A stretch of DNA of 5,060 nucleotides from Halobacteria archaeon (GTDB lineage: Archaea; Halobacteriota; Methanoliparia; Methanoliparales; Methanoliparaceae): NCBI GenBank assembly GCA_013329575.1, contig DUJX01000027.1, forward strand, positions 1-5,060. Reading direction: 5' to 3'. Position 1 is the first letter of the stretch. Every line of letters begins with the position of its first letter. This document shows positions 1 through 5,060 of this stretch, piece by piece. Under the pieces are notes generated by a model, which saw only the letters and a program-made list of their open reading frames with translations, had not been told where the DNA came from and ran no database searches. The translations under genes were made by a program, and so were the position numbers.

Positions 1-1924
1 CCGACCCGCTCGCCACCTGCTGCGCCGACGACGATATCTGCTGCATGCCCGTGCTCATCTGAGAGACCGCGTCCGATCCCTCTTCGGCCGACCGGACCGT
101 CTTCTCCATCCGGTCGATTATGTCCCCGACCATCTTGGTCATGTTCTTTAGAAAGACGTTGATATTCACGGCTATGGGTTTATACGCATCGGCTATCTTT
201 CCCGGATCGATGCCCGCCGTCAGATCTCCTTCCGACATCCGTGTCAACGCCCGGCCGATCTCTTCGATCGCTTGCTTCAACTCTCGTTCCCGCACGAAAT
301 CGTCGGTTATATCAATCGAAGCAGCTATTCGTCCCTCCGAATATGGTATCTCATATGTCCGAAATATCTTTATGCTGCCGTCTTTCGCTCTTGCGGGGAC
401 AAGCCCAGAGGCAATCTTTCCTTCATTAGCCACGGAAATTATTTTGCTAAGTGCTTCAAGAGTTCCTTCTTTCATATACGGCTCTCCACTCTCACACACG
501 TATGGTGCCTCTTCACCGCGTCTTCCTATAAAGTCATCCGGTTCGTAACCGAGCGTTCTGGTATACTCCTCGTTGGCATATACACACATGCCATCTTTGT
601 CAAACGTGATTATACCAACAGGAATATTCTCCAAAAGCGTCTCGTTGAACTCGTTTGCACGCTTGACCTCTGTAATATCAGTAAGTACTGCAACAAGATT
701 TACAATATCCCCTTCCCTGTTGTAGACAGGCCCGATTGAGATCAATACAGGTATTTTATTACCGTTCTTATCAGATATCATAATCTCTGCAGAACCGTAC
801 TTGCCTTCTTTAGCATCATCTAACAACTTACCGACAATAGGCAGGTATTCTGGCAGAAAAACATCTTTTGGACTTAAATCTTTTACTTCGTCCCCTTTAA
901 ACCCATAAAGCTCGTTGTGTTTTGCCGATGACATTATCGGCGTCCCATCAAAATCAACTACGACTAGAGGAACAGGTATATTCATAACAAGCGATTCCAG
1001 ATATGCTTTTTGATCATCTAATTCTCGCTCTCTTTCATTTACCGCAGAGATCATTCTGTTTATGTTCTCTCCTATTGCTCGATAATCATCGGGCGTTTTG
1101 CCTAAATCTACCCTTGCAGTCAAATCACCTTCTTCGGCTCTGGATAGAGTATCCCTAAATAAAGATATAGCATTTTTTAACTCTTCTGCCATCTTTCGCT
1201 CATATGTCACATCCCTGATCGTAATCATCAACTTGTTGACAGCATCTTCAACGGATATCTCCGTAAGCGCCAAAGACCCAATCCGACGCTCTCCGTCTCT
1301 TCGTATGTATCCTATATCAACAGCATAAGTCCATTCGCCTTTGTTCAACAACTTATCTAACATTTCATCAAGAACTTTAAGGCTATTCTCTGTAAAAAAT
1401 GGAAGTTCTCTCACGTTTTTATCTAGCAGTTCGTCTCTATGATATCCTGTTAAATTTTCTACACCGGTGTTTATATCTTTGACAGATCCGTCCAGATCTA
1501 TAACCATCTGAAAATCAGGTATAGACTCGACCAACGCACGGGCATACCCTTCTGCATACTTTAGATCTTCTTCCTTCTTCTTCAACTCGCTTACATCGGT
1601 TAAGGTACATATTATATGGACACTATCCTCTCCTTCTTTCTTAATAGATGAAAAGTTGAGTATGACAGGCAATTTAGTTCCGTCACTTCTGATCATCTCT
1701 GTTTCACATGCAGAATATCCTTTATCTATACATCTTGCAATAGTATCTTTGATTTTTGGATTGTCTTCTTCCAAATAAAGTTTTTCTAAAGGTAATCCTA
1801 TGGCATCATCTCGTGATCTCTTATGAATTTTCTCAAAAGCATTATTAACGTCTATTCTTACTCCATCCTTTGTCAATAACGCTGCTGGAACAGGTAAATT
1901 TCTAAACAAGGCTAATTCTTCCAT
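1..1924 (-). CDS. Soluble multi-PAS methyl-accepting chemotaxis protein (3' end outside window)
   Basis: A reading frame stays open from an ATG at 1924 to the left edge, giving 641 complete residues. The predicted order is PAS1 (about 1-118), PAS2 (125-245), a HAMP-like helix (249-297, EGDLTARVD), PAS3 (305-420), PAS4 (424-545), a second HAMP-like helix (549-600, EGDLTAGID), then the start of the coiled-coil signalling domain (MSTGMQQISSSAQQVASGS). PAS segments show typical boundaries such as TLTDVSELK, TIRDVTYERK, VLTDITEVKR and SIDITDDF. No signal peptide or membrane segment is visible, so it should be a cytoplasmic receptor sensing an internal signal (redox state, ligand or energy) and acting through CheW/CheA. 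The conserved signalling tip lies beyond the window. The start is firm: TGA and TAA stops lie in frame just upstream (1933-1928) and a GTGAT ribosome site sits five bases before the ATG. A PAS sensor kinase is the alternative, but the SSSAQQVASGS stretch favours an MCP. GC content rises sharply toward the 3' end. Confidence 0.88.
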   Translation of the reverse strand, partial: MEELALFRNLPVPAALLTKDGVRIDVNNAFEKIHKRSRDDAIGLPLEKLYLEEDNPKIKDTIARCIDKGYSACETEMIRSDGTKLPVILNFSSIKKEGEDSVHIICTLTDVSELKKKEEDLKYAEGYARALVESIPDFQMVIDLDGSVKDINTGVENLTGYHRDELLDKNVRELPFFTENSLKVLDEMLDKLLNKGEWTYAVDIGYIRRDGERRIGSLALTEISVEDAVNKLMITIRDVTYERKMAEELKNAISLFRDTLSRAEEGDLTARVDLGKTPDDYRAIGENINRMISAVNERERELDDQKAYLESLVMNIPVPLVVVDFDGTPIMSSAKHNELYGFKGDEVKDLSPKDVFLPEYLPIVGKLLDDAKEGKYGSAEIMISDKNGNKIPVLISIGPVYNREGDIVNLVAVLTDITEVKRANEFNETLLENIPVGIITFDKDGMCVYANEEYTRTLGYEPDDFIGRRGEEAPYVCESGEPYMKEGTLEALSKIISVANEGKIASGLVPARAKDGSIKIFRTYEIPYSEGRIAASIDITDDFVRERELKQAIEEIGRALTRMSEGDLTAGIDPGKIADAYKPIAVNINVFLKNMTKMVGDIIDRMEKTVRSAEEGSDAVSQMSTGMQQISSSAQQVASGS

Positions 1925-1929
1925 ATTTT

Positions 1930-1934
1930 ATCAC
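1930..1934 (-). promoter_or_regulatory. Ribosome binding site of the chemoreceptor gene
   Basis: GTGAT on the minus strand, five bases before the ATG at 1924, matches the core of the archaeal anti-Shine-Dalgarno complement (GGAGGTGAT). The same pentamer precedes nifB, which supports its use in this genome. It overlaps the in-frame TGA stop that fixes the chemoreceptor start. Confidence 0.65.
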
Positions 1935-1982
1935 TTCAATATTCTATTTACATTCTACCAATAACTCATAAACTGATTAAGT

Positions 1983-1997
1983 GTTAAAAAATTTAAC
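1983..1997. repeat. Inverted repeat GTTAAA-AAA-TTTAAC
   Basis: A perfect palindrome with 6-base arms (1983-1988 and 1992-1997) around a 3-base centre. It lies about 60 bases before the chemoreceptor start and one base from a second inverted repeat. It could be an operator half of a tandem site, or chance in AT-rich DNA. Confidence 0.4.
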
Positions 1998-1998
1998 A

Positions 1999-2010
1999 GA
2001 TAAAGTTATC
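1999..2010. repeat. Inverted repeat GATAA-AG-TTATC
   Basis: A perfect palindrome with 5-base arms (1999-2003 and 2006-2010) and a 2-base spacer, separated by a single base from the palindrome at 1983-1997. The pairing of two inverted repeats in a short intergenic region is suggestive of a regulator site, but no known operator is recognised. Confidence 0.4.
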
Positions 2011-2071
2011 CGGTCTTACTACATAAATCTTACTCTAAAAAATAGAAATAAAAATAATTATATATTCATAT

Positions 2072-2079
2072 AAAAAAAA
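2072..2079 (-). terminator. Oligo-T transcription end of nifB
   Basis: An uninterrupted run of eight T on the minus strand starts 13 bases after the nifB stop codon, with a further T-rich stretch at about 2056-2035. Archaeal RNA polymerase terminates on such T tracts without needing a strong hairpin, and none is visible here. Confidence 0.5.
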
Positions 2080-2092
2080 TATTATTATAAAA

Positions 2093-2977
2093 TTACTTAT
2101 AAACCTGTTCCTGCACATCACATCCGAGCTTACCGATCGCGTCGGCTCTACACTGCCGGCAATGTCTCATCTGTTTGATAATATCATTTAACTCGGATTG
2201 TTTTTCTCTTATCTCATTAACCGTCGGTGGCCTTATATTTGAGAATTTATACTGGGGGATTAGAGGAATTACGTTCTGGATATACACGCCCAGATCTTTT
2301 ACCTTCTTTGCTATATATATGATATGGTCGTCGTTTATCCCTGGTATATATACTGTATTTACTTTTACGATCATCTTAAGCCCGATCGCTTTTTTAATCC
2401 CTTCCAGTTGGTTTTCGATCAATATTTTAGCCCCTTCTTCACCTGTAAAAATCTTATCATGATATGTTACGAACGAGTATATCTCTGCGCCTATCTTTGG
2501 ATCGACGGCATTAACAGTCACCGTAATGTTTCCAACATCCAGATCGTTTAACAGATCTGCTTTTTCAGGCAGTAACAGACCATTACTGCTTAAACATTTA
2601 AGTAAGTGTGGAAAGTTTTCTCTTATTAATTCAAGAGTCTCAAAAGTCTCTTCGTTGTAAAGCGGCTCTCCTGGGCCTGCAATTCCGATGACTTTTATAT
2701 ACGGAAATTTTTGTATAGCATCTCTGACGTATTCTACCGCCTCTTGTGGTGTTATCAATTTACTGCAAACACCCGGGCGGCTCTCGTTCACACAATCAAA
2801 ATCTCTTAAACAATAATTACACTGAATGTTGCATTTTGGCGCGACGGGAAGATGCATTCTTCCGTATAAATGGCATGCCTTCTCATCATAACAAGGATGC
2901 TCTTTTATCCTTCGCATCTGTGATGTTAACAGTTCTGGATCTACGGACGGGAAAGTTTTATCATTTTTATCGTTCAT
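2093..2977 (-). CDS. nifB: Nitrogenase iron-molybdenum cofactor biosynthesis radical SAM protein NifB
   Basis: NifB fuses two 4Fe-4S clusters, inserting a carbide from S-adenosylmethionine and a ninth sulfur, to make the 8Fe-9S-C precursor cluster (NifB-co, L-cluster). The 294-residue protein has the radical-SAM motif Cx3Cx2C (C49, C53, C56 in CNIQCNYC), the family signature DCVNESRPG, the SAM-binding GIAGPGEPL, CLSSNG, VTVNAVDP, TVYIPGIND, and the C-terminal RHCRQCRADAIG. The HPC near residue 29, C62, C128 and the two C-terminal cysteines (C273, C276) correspond to the ligands of the substrate clusters in the family. It ends where archaeal stand-alone NifB proteins end, with no NifX/NafY domain. 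I chose ATG 2977 over the in-frame GTG at 2986 because that GTG is part of the GTGAT ribosome site. No nitrogenase genes are in view; in methanogens the cluster may also serve activation of methyl-coenzyme M reductase. Confidence 0.95.
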   Translation of the reverse strand: MNDKNDKTFPSVDPELLTSQMRRIKEHPCYDEKACHLYGRMHLPVAPKCNIQCNYCLRDFDCVNESRPGVCSKLITPQEAVEYVRDAIQKFPYIKVIGIAGPGEPLYNEETFETLELIRENFPHLLKCLSSNGLLLPEKADLLNDLDVGNITVTVNAVDPKIGAEIYSFVTYHDKIFTGEEGAKILIENQLEGIKKAIGLKMIVKVNTVYIPGINDDHIIYIAKKVKDLGVYIQNVIPLIPQYKFSNIRPPTVNEIREKQSELNDIIKQMRHCRQCRADAIGKLGCDVQEQVYK

Positions 2978-2981
2978 AATT

Positions 2982-2986
2982 ATCAC
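2982..2986 (-). promoter_or_regulatory. Ribosome binding site that decides the nifB start
   Basis: GTGAT lies four bases before ATG 2977 and matches the site in front of the chemoreceptor. Its first three bases are themselves an in-frame GTG that automated callers could take as the start, giving a protein three residues longer. An in-frame TAG at 2999-3001 excludes anything longer than that. Confidence 0.6.
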
Positions 2987-2999
2987 TTTGTTGTACGTC

Positions 3000-3019
3000 T
3001 ATAAAAAGTTATTAAAAAA
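3000..3019 (-). promoter_or_regulatory. Candidate nifB promoter (TATA-like region)
   Basis: Two overlapping AT-rich elements sit on the minus strand: TTTTTATA at 3007-3000 and TTTTTTAATAA at 3019-3009. With the usual spacing of about 25 bases, the upstream one would start transcription near 2988, just before the ribosome site. The downstream one would start close to the ATG itself and give a nearly leaderless message, which fits poorly with the GTGAT site. The upstream element is therefore preferred. Confidence 0.4.
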
Positions 3020-3039
3020 CGTTTGCCAAAATTATGATA

Positions 3040-3338
3040 TTAAAAACTGAACATATCTGAGAGATATTTTGCATCAGGAAAGATCTCTATCGATTTTTTA
3101 ATAGTCTTCTCAATATCGTTATCTACATCAATAGACTCTTTACCATGTCCAGGAAGAAGTTTATCTATCTTAATAGTCTTTAACCGTCTCAAAGAGTTAA
3201 AATATTCGCCTAAACTTCCAGAAACAAATATGGAAGATATAGTCCCATCGGCAAAGAGAGTATTCTCCGAGATTTATCTTATAAAGATCCTGGAATATCT
3301 TTTTATACAATAGATATCACGTAATCATCTATACTAAT
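3040..3338 (-). pseudogene. Decayed metallo-beta-lactamase-fold hydrolase, C-terminal remnant
   Basis: Reading the minus strand, 77 codons end at a TAA (3042-3040) and show the C-terminal part of an MBL-fold hydrolase: ENTLFADG, GSLGEYFNSLRRLKTI, then IDKLLPGHG, whose His is a conserved metal ligand. This frame is closed upstream by TAA at 3276-3274. The similarity continues in a second frame from about 3338, reading IDDYVISIV, stop, KDIPGSL, stop, DKS. This resembles the HTPGHTPGS strand that precedes LF.GD in the family, with its histidines gone. The remnant thus has a frameshift, at least two further in-frame stops, no usable start or ribosome site, and no room for the N-terminal HxHxDH half, since DUF1894 ends only about 90 bases upstream. 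The metal-binding Asp of the usual SGDTLF also seems missing. The original substrate cannot be told. Confidence 0.72.
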
Positions 3339-3387
3339 GCGTTATTTATAAATATAATTAAGATAATTTATGATACTTTGTTATACT

Positions 3388-3408
3388 TTCATAAAAAATT
3401 CATAAAAA
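3388..3408 (-). terminator. Double T-tract 3' end of the DUF1890/DUF1894 unit
   Basis: Two adjacent near-identical units, TTCATAAAAAA (3388-3398) and TTCATAAAAA (3399-3408) on the plus strand, give T5 and T6 tracts on the transcribed minus strand about 16-30 bases after the DUF1894 stop. Tandem T tracts are typical archaeal termination sites. The repeat may equally be a short replication-slippage duplication. Confidence 0.45.
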
Positions 3409-3423
3409 TATAATAATTGGACT

Positions 3424-3693
3424 TTATTTAGACTTTAATTTGGATAACTCTTCATCGCCTTTGATCTTCAATACAAATGTTCCATGGCAAGGTTTTGTAT
3501 AAGGAAAGACCAAGTAATCCTCGTCTACAGCAATGGGTATATCAGATATACCGATCATATAAATATCGAATAACTTGTATCCCGGATCTACATAATAAAC
3601 TTCTTTGAAATTTTTTTTGATAAACTCTTTTGCCTCTTTAAAAGAGCTATTTGCTAATAAAATCTCATGGTCCATCTTCTCGATACAGCTCAT
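3424..3693 (-). CDS. DUF1894 family protein (methanogen-specific, function unknown)
   Basis: An 89-residue protein that I recognise as the DUF1894 family, the small partner encoded beside DUF1890 in methanogens (the MTH776/MTH777 pair of Methanothermobacter). Visible marks are an N-terminal amphipathic region (SFKEAKEFIKKNF), a central VDPGYKLFDIYMIG, and the C-terminal VFPYTKPCHGTFVLKI with a conserved-looking PCHG (residues 68-71). No signal peptide, membrane segment or known catalytic motif is seen, so it should be a small cytoplasmic protein. Its ATG lies within the DUF1890 stop (ATGA overlap) and a GGTTGAT ribosome-site-like sequence lies in the DUF1890 end, so translation is probably coupled and the two products may form a complex. 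The biochemical role is not known to me. Confidence 0.85.
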   Translation of the reverse strand: MSCIEKMDHEILLANSSFKEAKEFIKKNFKEVYYVDPGYKLFDIYMIGISDIPIAVDEDYLVFPYTKPCHGTFVLKIKGDEELSKLKSK

Positions 3694-4151
3694 TCCATCA
3701 ACCTATCTATCTTATTTTTTAGCGGAACCGGGTTATGAGTCGTGGCTGCAATAATTTTATCGCACTCAAAATCGACCGATTGTACTAACTCCTTAGTATT
3801 TTCACCAAATATTATCAAAAAAAGTTTTGTATTCATCAATTTGTTTACCGTGGCAGCATACGATATGTTTGCATCGTTATGCACAAATACAAATGTCAAG
3901 TCAAAAGATACTCGTTTCTCGGCTACATCTTCTATACATCTATCCAGATTTATACAATTATCAATATAATGCCCATCCGGATCAGCAACTTTTAGAAGAT
4001 TTATTGCGGCATCCGTCCCAGCTATCATCACATCTATATCTTTATCTCTTAATTTTTTAGATAGGTACAATGCAACACTCGTCTGAACGGGTAATTTAGG
4101 ACAGCCCAATAGCAATAACGCACTCGTATTGCCATCAAAGTATTCTTTCAT
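3690..4151 (-). CDS. DUF1890 family protein (methanogen-specific, function unknown)
   Basis: A 153-residue protein matching the DUF1890 family, whose Methanothermobacter member MTH777 has a known crystal structure with a Rossmann-like alpha/beta fold. Features include a first strand and turn ALLLLGCPKLPVQ (residues 11-23, C17), a second strand with turn VMIAGTDAA, DPDGHYIDNCINLDRC (58-72), FVFVHNDANISYAAT (87-101), a strand FLIIFGE, and THNPVPLKNKIDRLME at the C-terminus. Cysteines at 17, 66, 72 and 130 could bind metal or be redox active, but this is a guess. There is no signal peptide or membrane segment. The start is fixed: an in-frame TAG lies directly before the ATG (4152-4154), with GAGAT just upstream as a weak ribosome site. 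It overlaps DUF1894 by four bases. The near restriction to methanogens points to a role tied to methane metabolism, not a housekeeping one. Confidence 0.88.
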   Translation of the reverse strand: MKEYFDGNTSALLLLGCPKLPVQTSVALYLSKKLRDKDIDVMIAGTDAAINLLKVADPDGHYIDNCINLDRCIEDVAEKRVSFDLTFVFVHNDANISYAATVNKLMNTKLFLIIFGENTKELVQSVDFECDKIIAATTHNPVPLKNKIDRLME

Positions 4152-4184
4152 CTATCTCTTCTGTATATTCTTCTCTTTTTTGTA

Positions 4185-4191
4185 GATAAAA
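4185..4191 (-). promoter_or_regulatory. Candidate TATA element of the DUF1890/DUF1894 unit
   Basis: TTTTATC on the minus strand, preceded by the purine-rich GGCAAC that could act as a BRE, lies about 37 bases before the DUF1890 ATG. Usual archaeal spacing would start the message near 4162, leaving a leader of about 11 bases that still includes the GAGAT site. TTAATTTT near 4232 is a weaker alternative. Confidence 0.35.
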
Positions 4192-4232
4192 GTTGCCATT
4201 AATCTAATCTCAAGCTCTTATCTATCAAAATT

Positions 4233-4239
4233 AAAAAAA
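4233..4239 (-). terminator. Oligo-T 3' end of the CBS-domain gene
   Basis: Seven consecutive T on the minus strand lie about 35 bases after the CBS gene stop, inside a longer T-rich stretch (about 4258-4228). This fits archaeal T-tract termination and suggests that DUF1890/DUF1894 are not simply an extension of the CBS transcript, although read-through is possible. Confidence 0.45.
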
Positions 4240-4274
4240 GTATAAGAAAATAAAATGTTCTTTGCTTTAGATCG

Positions 4275-5060
4275 TTAATATACCCGCTCTTTTTGTGTTT
4301 TTTTCTCCTGGTCTCTCTCCATCTGTCTTTGAACGGATAGTAATGAACTTTTAAGCGAGTCTATAAGATCCCATCTCTTTTTATATATCTTTACTTCTGA
4401 ATCTTCGCTCTTTTCTACGACCCTTTTAACTATGCCAGGCTCGCCCTGCCCGACATACAACTTATTTGGAGTTTTTACATAAGTGGAGATCTTGTAATAA
4501 GGTATGCCACCCTTATCCCGCTCTTTATTAATCACTATCCTGATCCAATGTACTCTTCTCGCAAATCTGGCAATCTTCCTTACCTCTGTCTCAATGATCC
4601 GCTCTGCAATAAACCTGTACTCTTCATCGATCTCACCTTGTATCTCTACCTCAACCATCGCCTCTTCTTTAAGCGTTCGTAGATATTTCATTATGTCTCT
4701 GACCGTGATAATACCTCTCAACATCCCATCTTTTACGATCGTTACGCCTCTAATATTGTATTTTTGCATTAAATCGGCCACGTCTGCAAGATTTGAATCT
4801 ATCTCTGCTGTGATCACAGGAGAGCTCATAATCATAGCGACCGGTTGCGCCATTCGTGGTACCTTCTCGCCTTTTACCTCACCGATTGTAGTCTTCTTTT
4901 TAGGCTTGTATACTTTGGTTAAGATGTCTCCATCGGTAACAATACCAGTTAAACGGCCTTTTTTGTCAAATACAGGTAGTCTACCTATATTGTTCTCTCT
5001 CATGATGCTTCTCGCTTTGCCGATACTATCAGTCTCCTCGACATATAGTGGATCCCTTGT
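4275..5060 (-). CDS. CBS-domain protein with HPF/RaiA-like C-terminal domain (5' end outside window)
   Basis: The last 261 residues are visible. The frame stays open through the right edge; an internal ATG at 5003 is not the start because it cuts a CBS motif (DPLYVEETDSIGKARSIM precedes it). One CBS repeat spans about 1-50 (NNIGRLPVFDKKGRLTGIVT, DGDI) and a second about 72-128 (MSSPVITAEIDSNLADVADL, RGIITVRDIM). Such tandem pairs bind adenine nucleotides such as AMP or ATP and act as energy sensors. Residues 135-250 resemble the HPF/RaiA ribosome-hibernation fold: a strand MVEVEIQGEI, a helix, WIRIVINKE, the strand YYKISTYVK, and a closing helix WDLIDSLKSSLLSVQRQMER like the IDxxxxxLxRQL ending of that family. 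The tail is charged (EKKTQKERVY). CBS recognition is secure; the HPF-like assignment is my inference from pattern. If right, it would tie ribosome silencing to nucleotide status in the cytoplasm. Further CBS repeats may lie upstream of the window. Confidence 0.85.
   Translation of the reverse strand, partial: TRDPLYVEETDSIGKARSIMRENNIGRLPVFDKKGRLTGIVTDGDILTKVYKPKKKTTIGEVKGEKVPRMAQPVAMIMSSPVITAEIDSNLADVADLMQKYNIRGVTIVKDGMLRGIITVRDIMKYLRTLKEEAMVEVEIQGEIDEEYRFIAERIIETEVRKIARFARRVHWIRIVINKERDKGGIPYYKISTYVKTPNKLYVGQGEPGIVKRVVEKSEDSEVKIYKKRWDLIDSLKSSLLSVQRQMERDQEKKTQKERVY

Larger units (their letters stand above)
1925..2092 (-). promoter_or_regulatory. Intergenic region with the chemoreceptor promoter (position uncertain)
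   Basis: This AT-rich gap of 168 bases separates the nifB stop from the chemoreceptor start. It must hold the nifB 3' end and, if the genes are transcribed separately, the chemoreceptor promoter. Two TATA-like elements are plausible on the minus strand: TATATAA at 2064-2058, which predicts a leader of about 110 bases, and GTTTATGA at 1973-1966, which predicts a leader of about 20 bases. The second would put the two palindromes at 1983-2010 directly upstream of the TATA element, where an archaeal regulator could act. The sequence alone does not decide between them. Confidence 0.35.

Noticed and set aside
120..739. Overlapping plus-strand open frames of 62-155 codons
   Set aside because: They lie opposite the chemoreceptor coding sequence, have no recognisable domains, and their composition is explained by the complementary strand.
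1098..1328. Plus-strand open frame of 76 codons
   Set aside because: Fully antisense to the PAS2/HAMP part of the chemoreceptor; low-complexity serine-rich product with no family resemblance.
2175..2979. Three plus-strand open frames opposite nifB
   Set aside because: nifB on the minus strand is certain from its motifs; these frames are its shadows.
3040..3273. An intact small gene of 77 codons
   Set aside because: It lacks a plausible start codon and ribosome site, begins in the middle of a conserved hydrolase fold, and homologous sequence continues upstream in another frame; a relic explains it better.
3388..3408. Possible start of a CRISPR array or tandem repeat locus
   Set aside because: Only two short, directly abutting AT-rich units with no spacers; better explained as T tracts at a gene end.
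3742..4060. Plus-strand open frames opposite DUF1890
   Set aside because: DUF1890 matches its family over the full length, and the plus-strand products look like random translations.
4275..5003. A complete 242-residue CBS protein starting at ATG 5003
   Set aside because: The frame is open to the window edge and the 19 codons upstream encode the beginning of the first CBS motif, so the real start is outside.

Overview
The window reads as a piece of the chromosome of an AT-rich euryarchaeal methanogen or a close methane/alkane-oxidising relative. The best evidence is the overlapping DUF1890/DUF1894 gene pair, families known essentially from methanogens. Supporting signs are a short archaeal-type NifB without a C-terminal NifX domain, GTGAT-type Shine-Dalgarno sites, T-tract 3' ends, TATA-like promoters, and heavy use of ATA and AGA codons. 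I cannot place it below that level. All genes I can support lie on the minus strand, so they are transcribed from right to left.

Layout in transcription order. (1) 5060-4275: the 3' part of a CBS-domain gene. Two CBS repeats are followed by a C-terminal domain that looks like the HPF/RaiA ribosome-hibernation fold; the 5' end is outside the window. (2) 4151-3690 and 3693-3424: DUF1890 and DUF1894, joined by a 4-base ATGA overlap. (3) About 3338-3040: a decayed metallo-beta-lactamase-fold gene. Only the C-terminal part is readable, its N-terminal part is gone, and it carries stops and a frameshift. (4) 2977-2093: nifB, the radical-SAM enzyme that builds the 8Fe-9S-C precursor cluster. (5) 1924-1: the first 641 residues of a soluble chemoreceptor with two consecutive PAS-PAS-HAMP modules, entering the MCP signalling domain at the left edge.

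Functionally, DUF1890/DUF1894 and NifB are separate transcription units but may share a theme. NifB is present in methanogens that do not fix nitrogen, and L-cluster-like iron-sulfur clusters have been reported in the methyl-coenzyme M reductase activation machinery. No nitrogenase structural gene is seen here. The chemoreceptor and the CBS/HPF-like protein are sensory and stress functions with no obvious link to the rest. The most unusual items are the CBS/HPF-like architecture, the metallo-hydrolase relic, the steep GC gradient inside the chemoreceptor gene, and the twin palindromes in front of it. I saw no tRNA, rRNA, CRISPR array, insertion sequence or origin.
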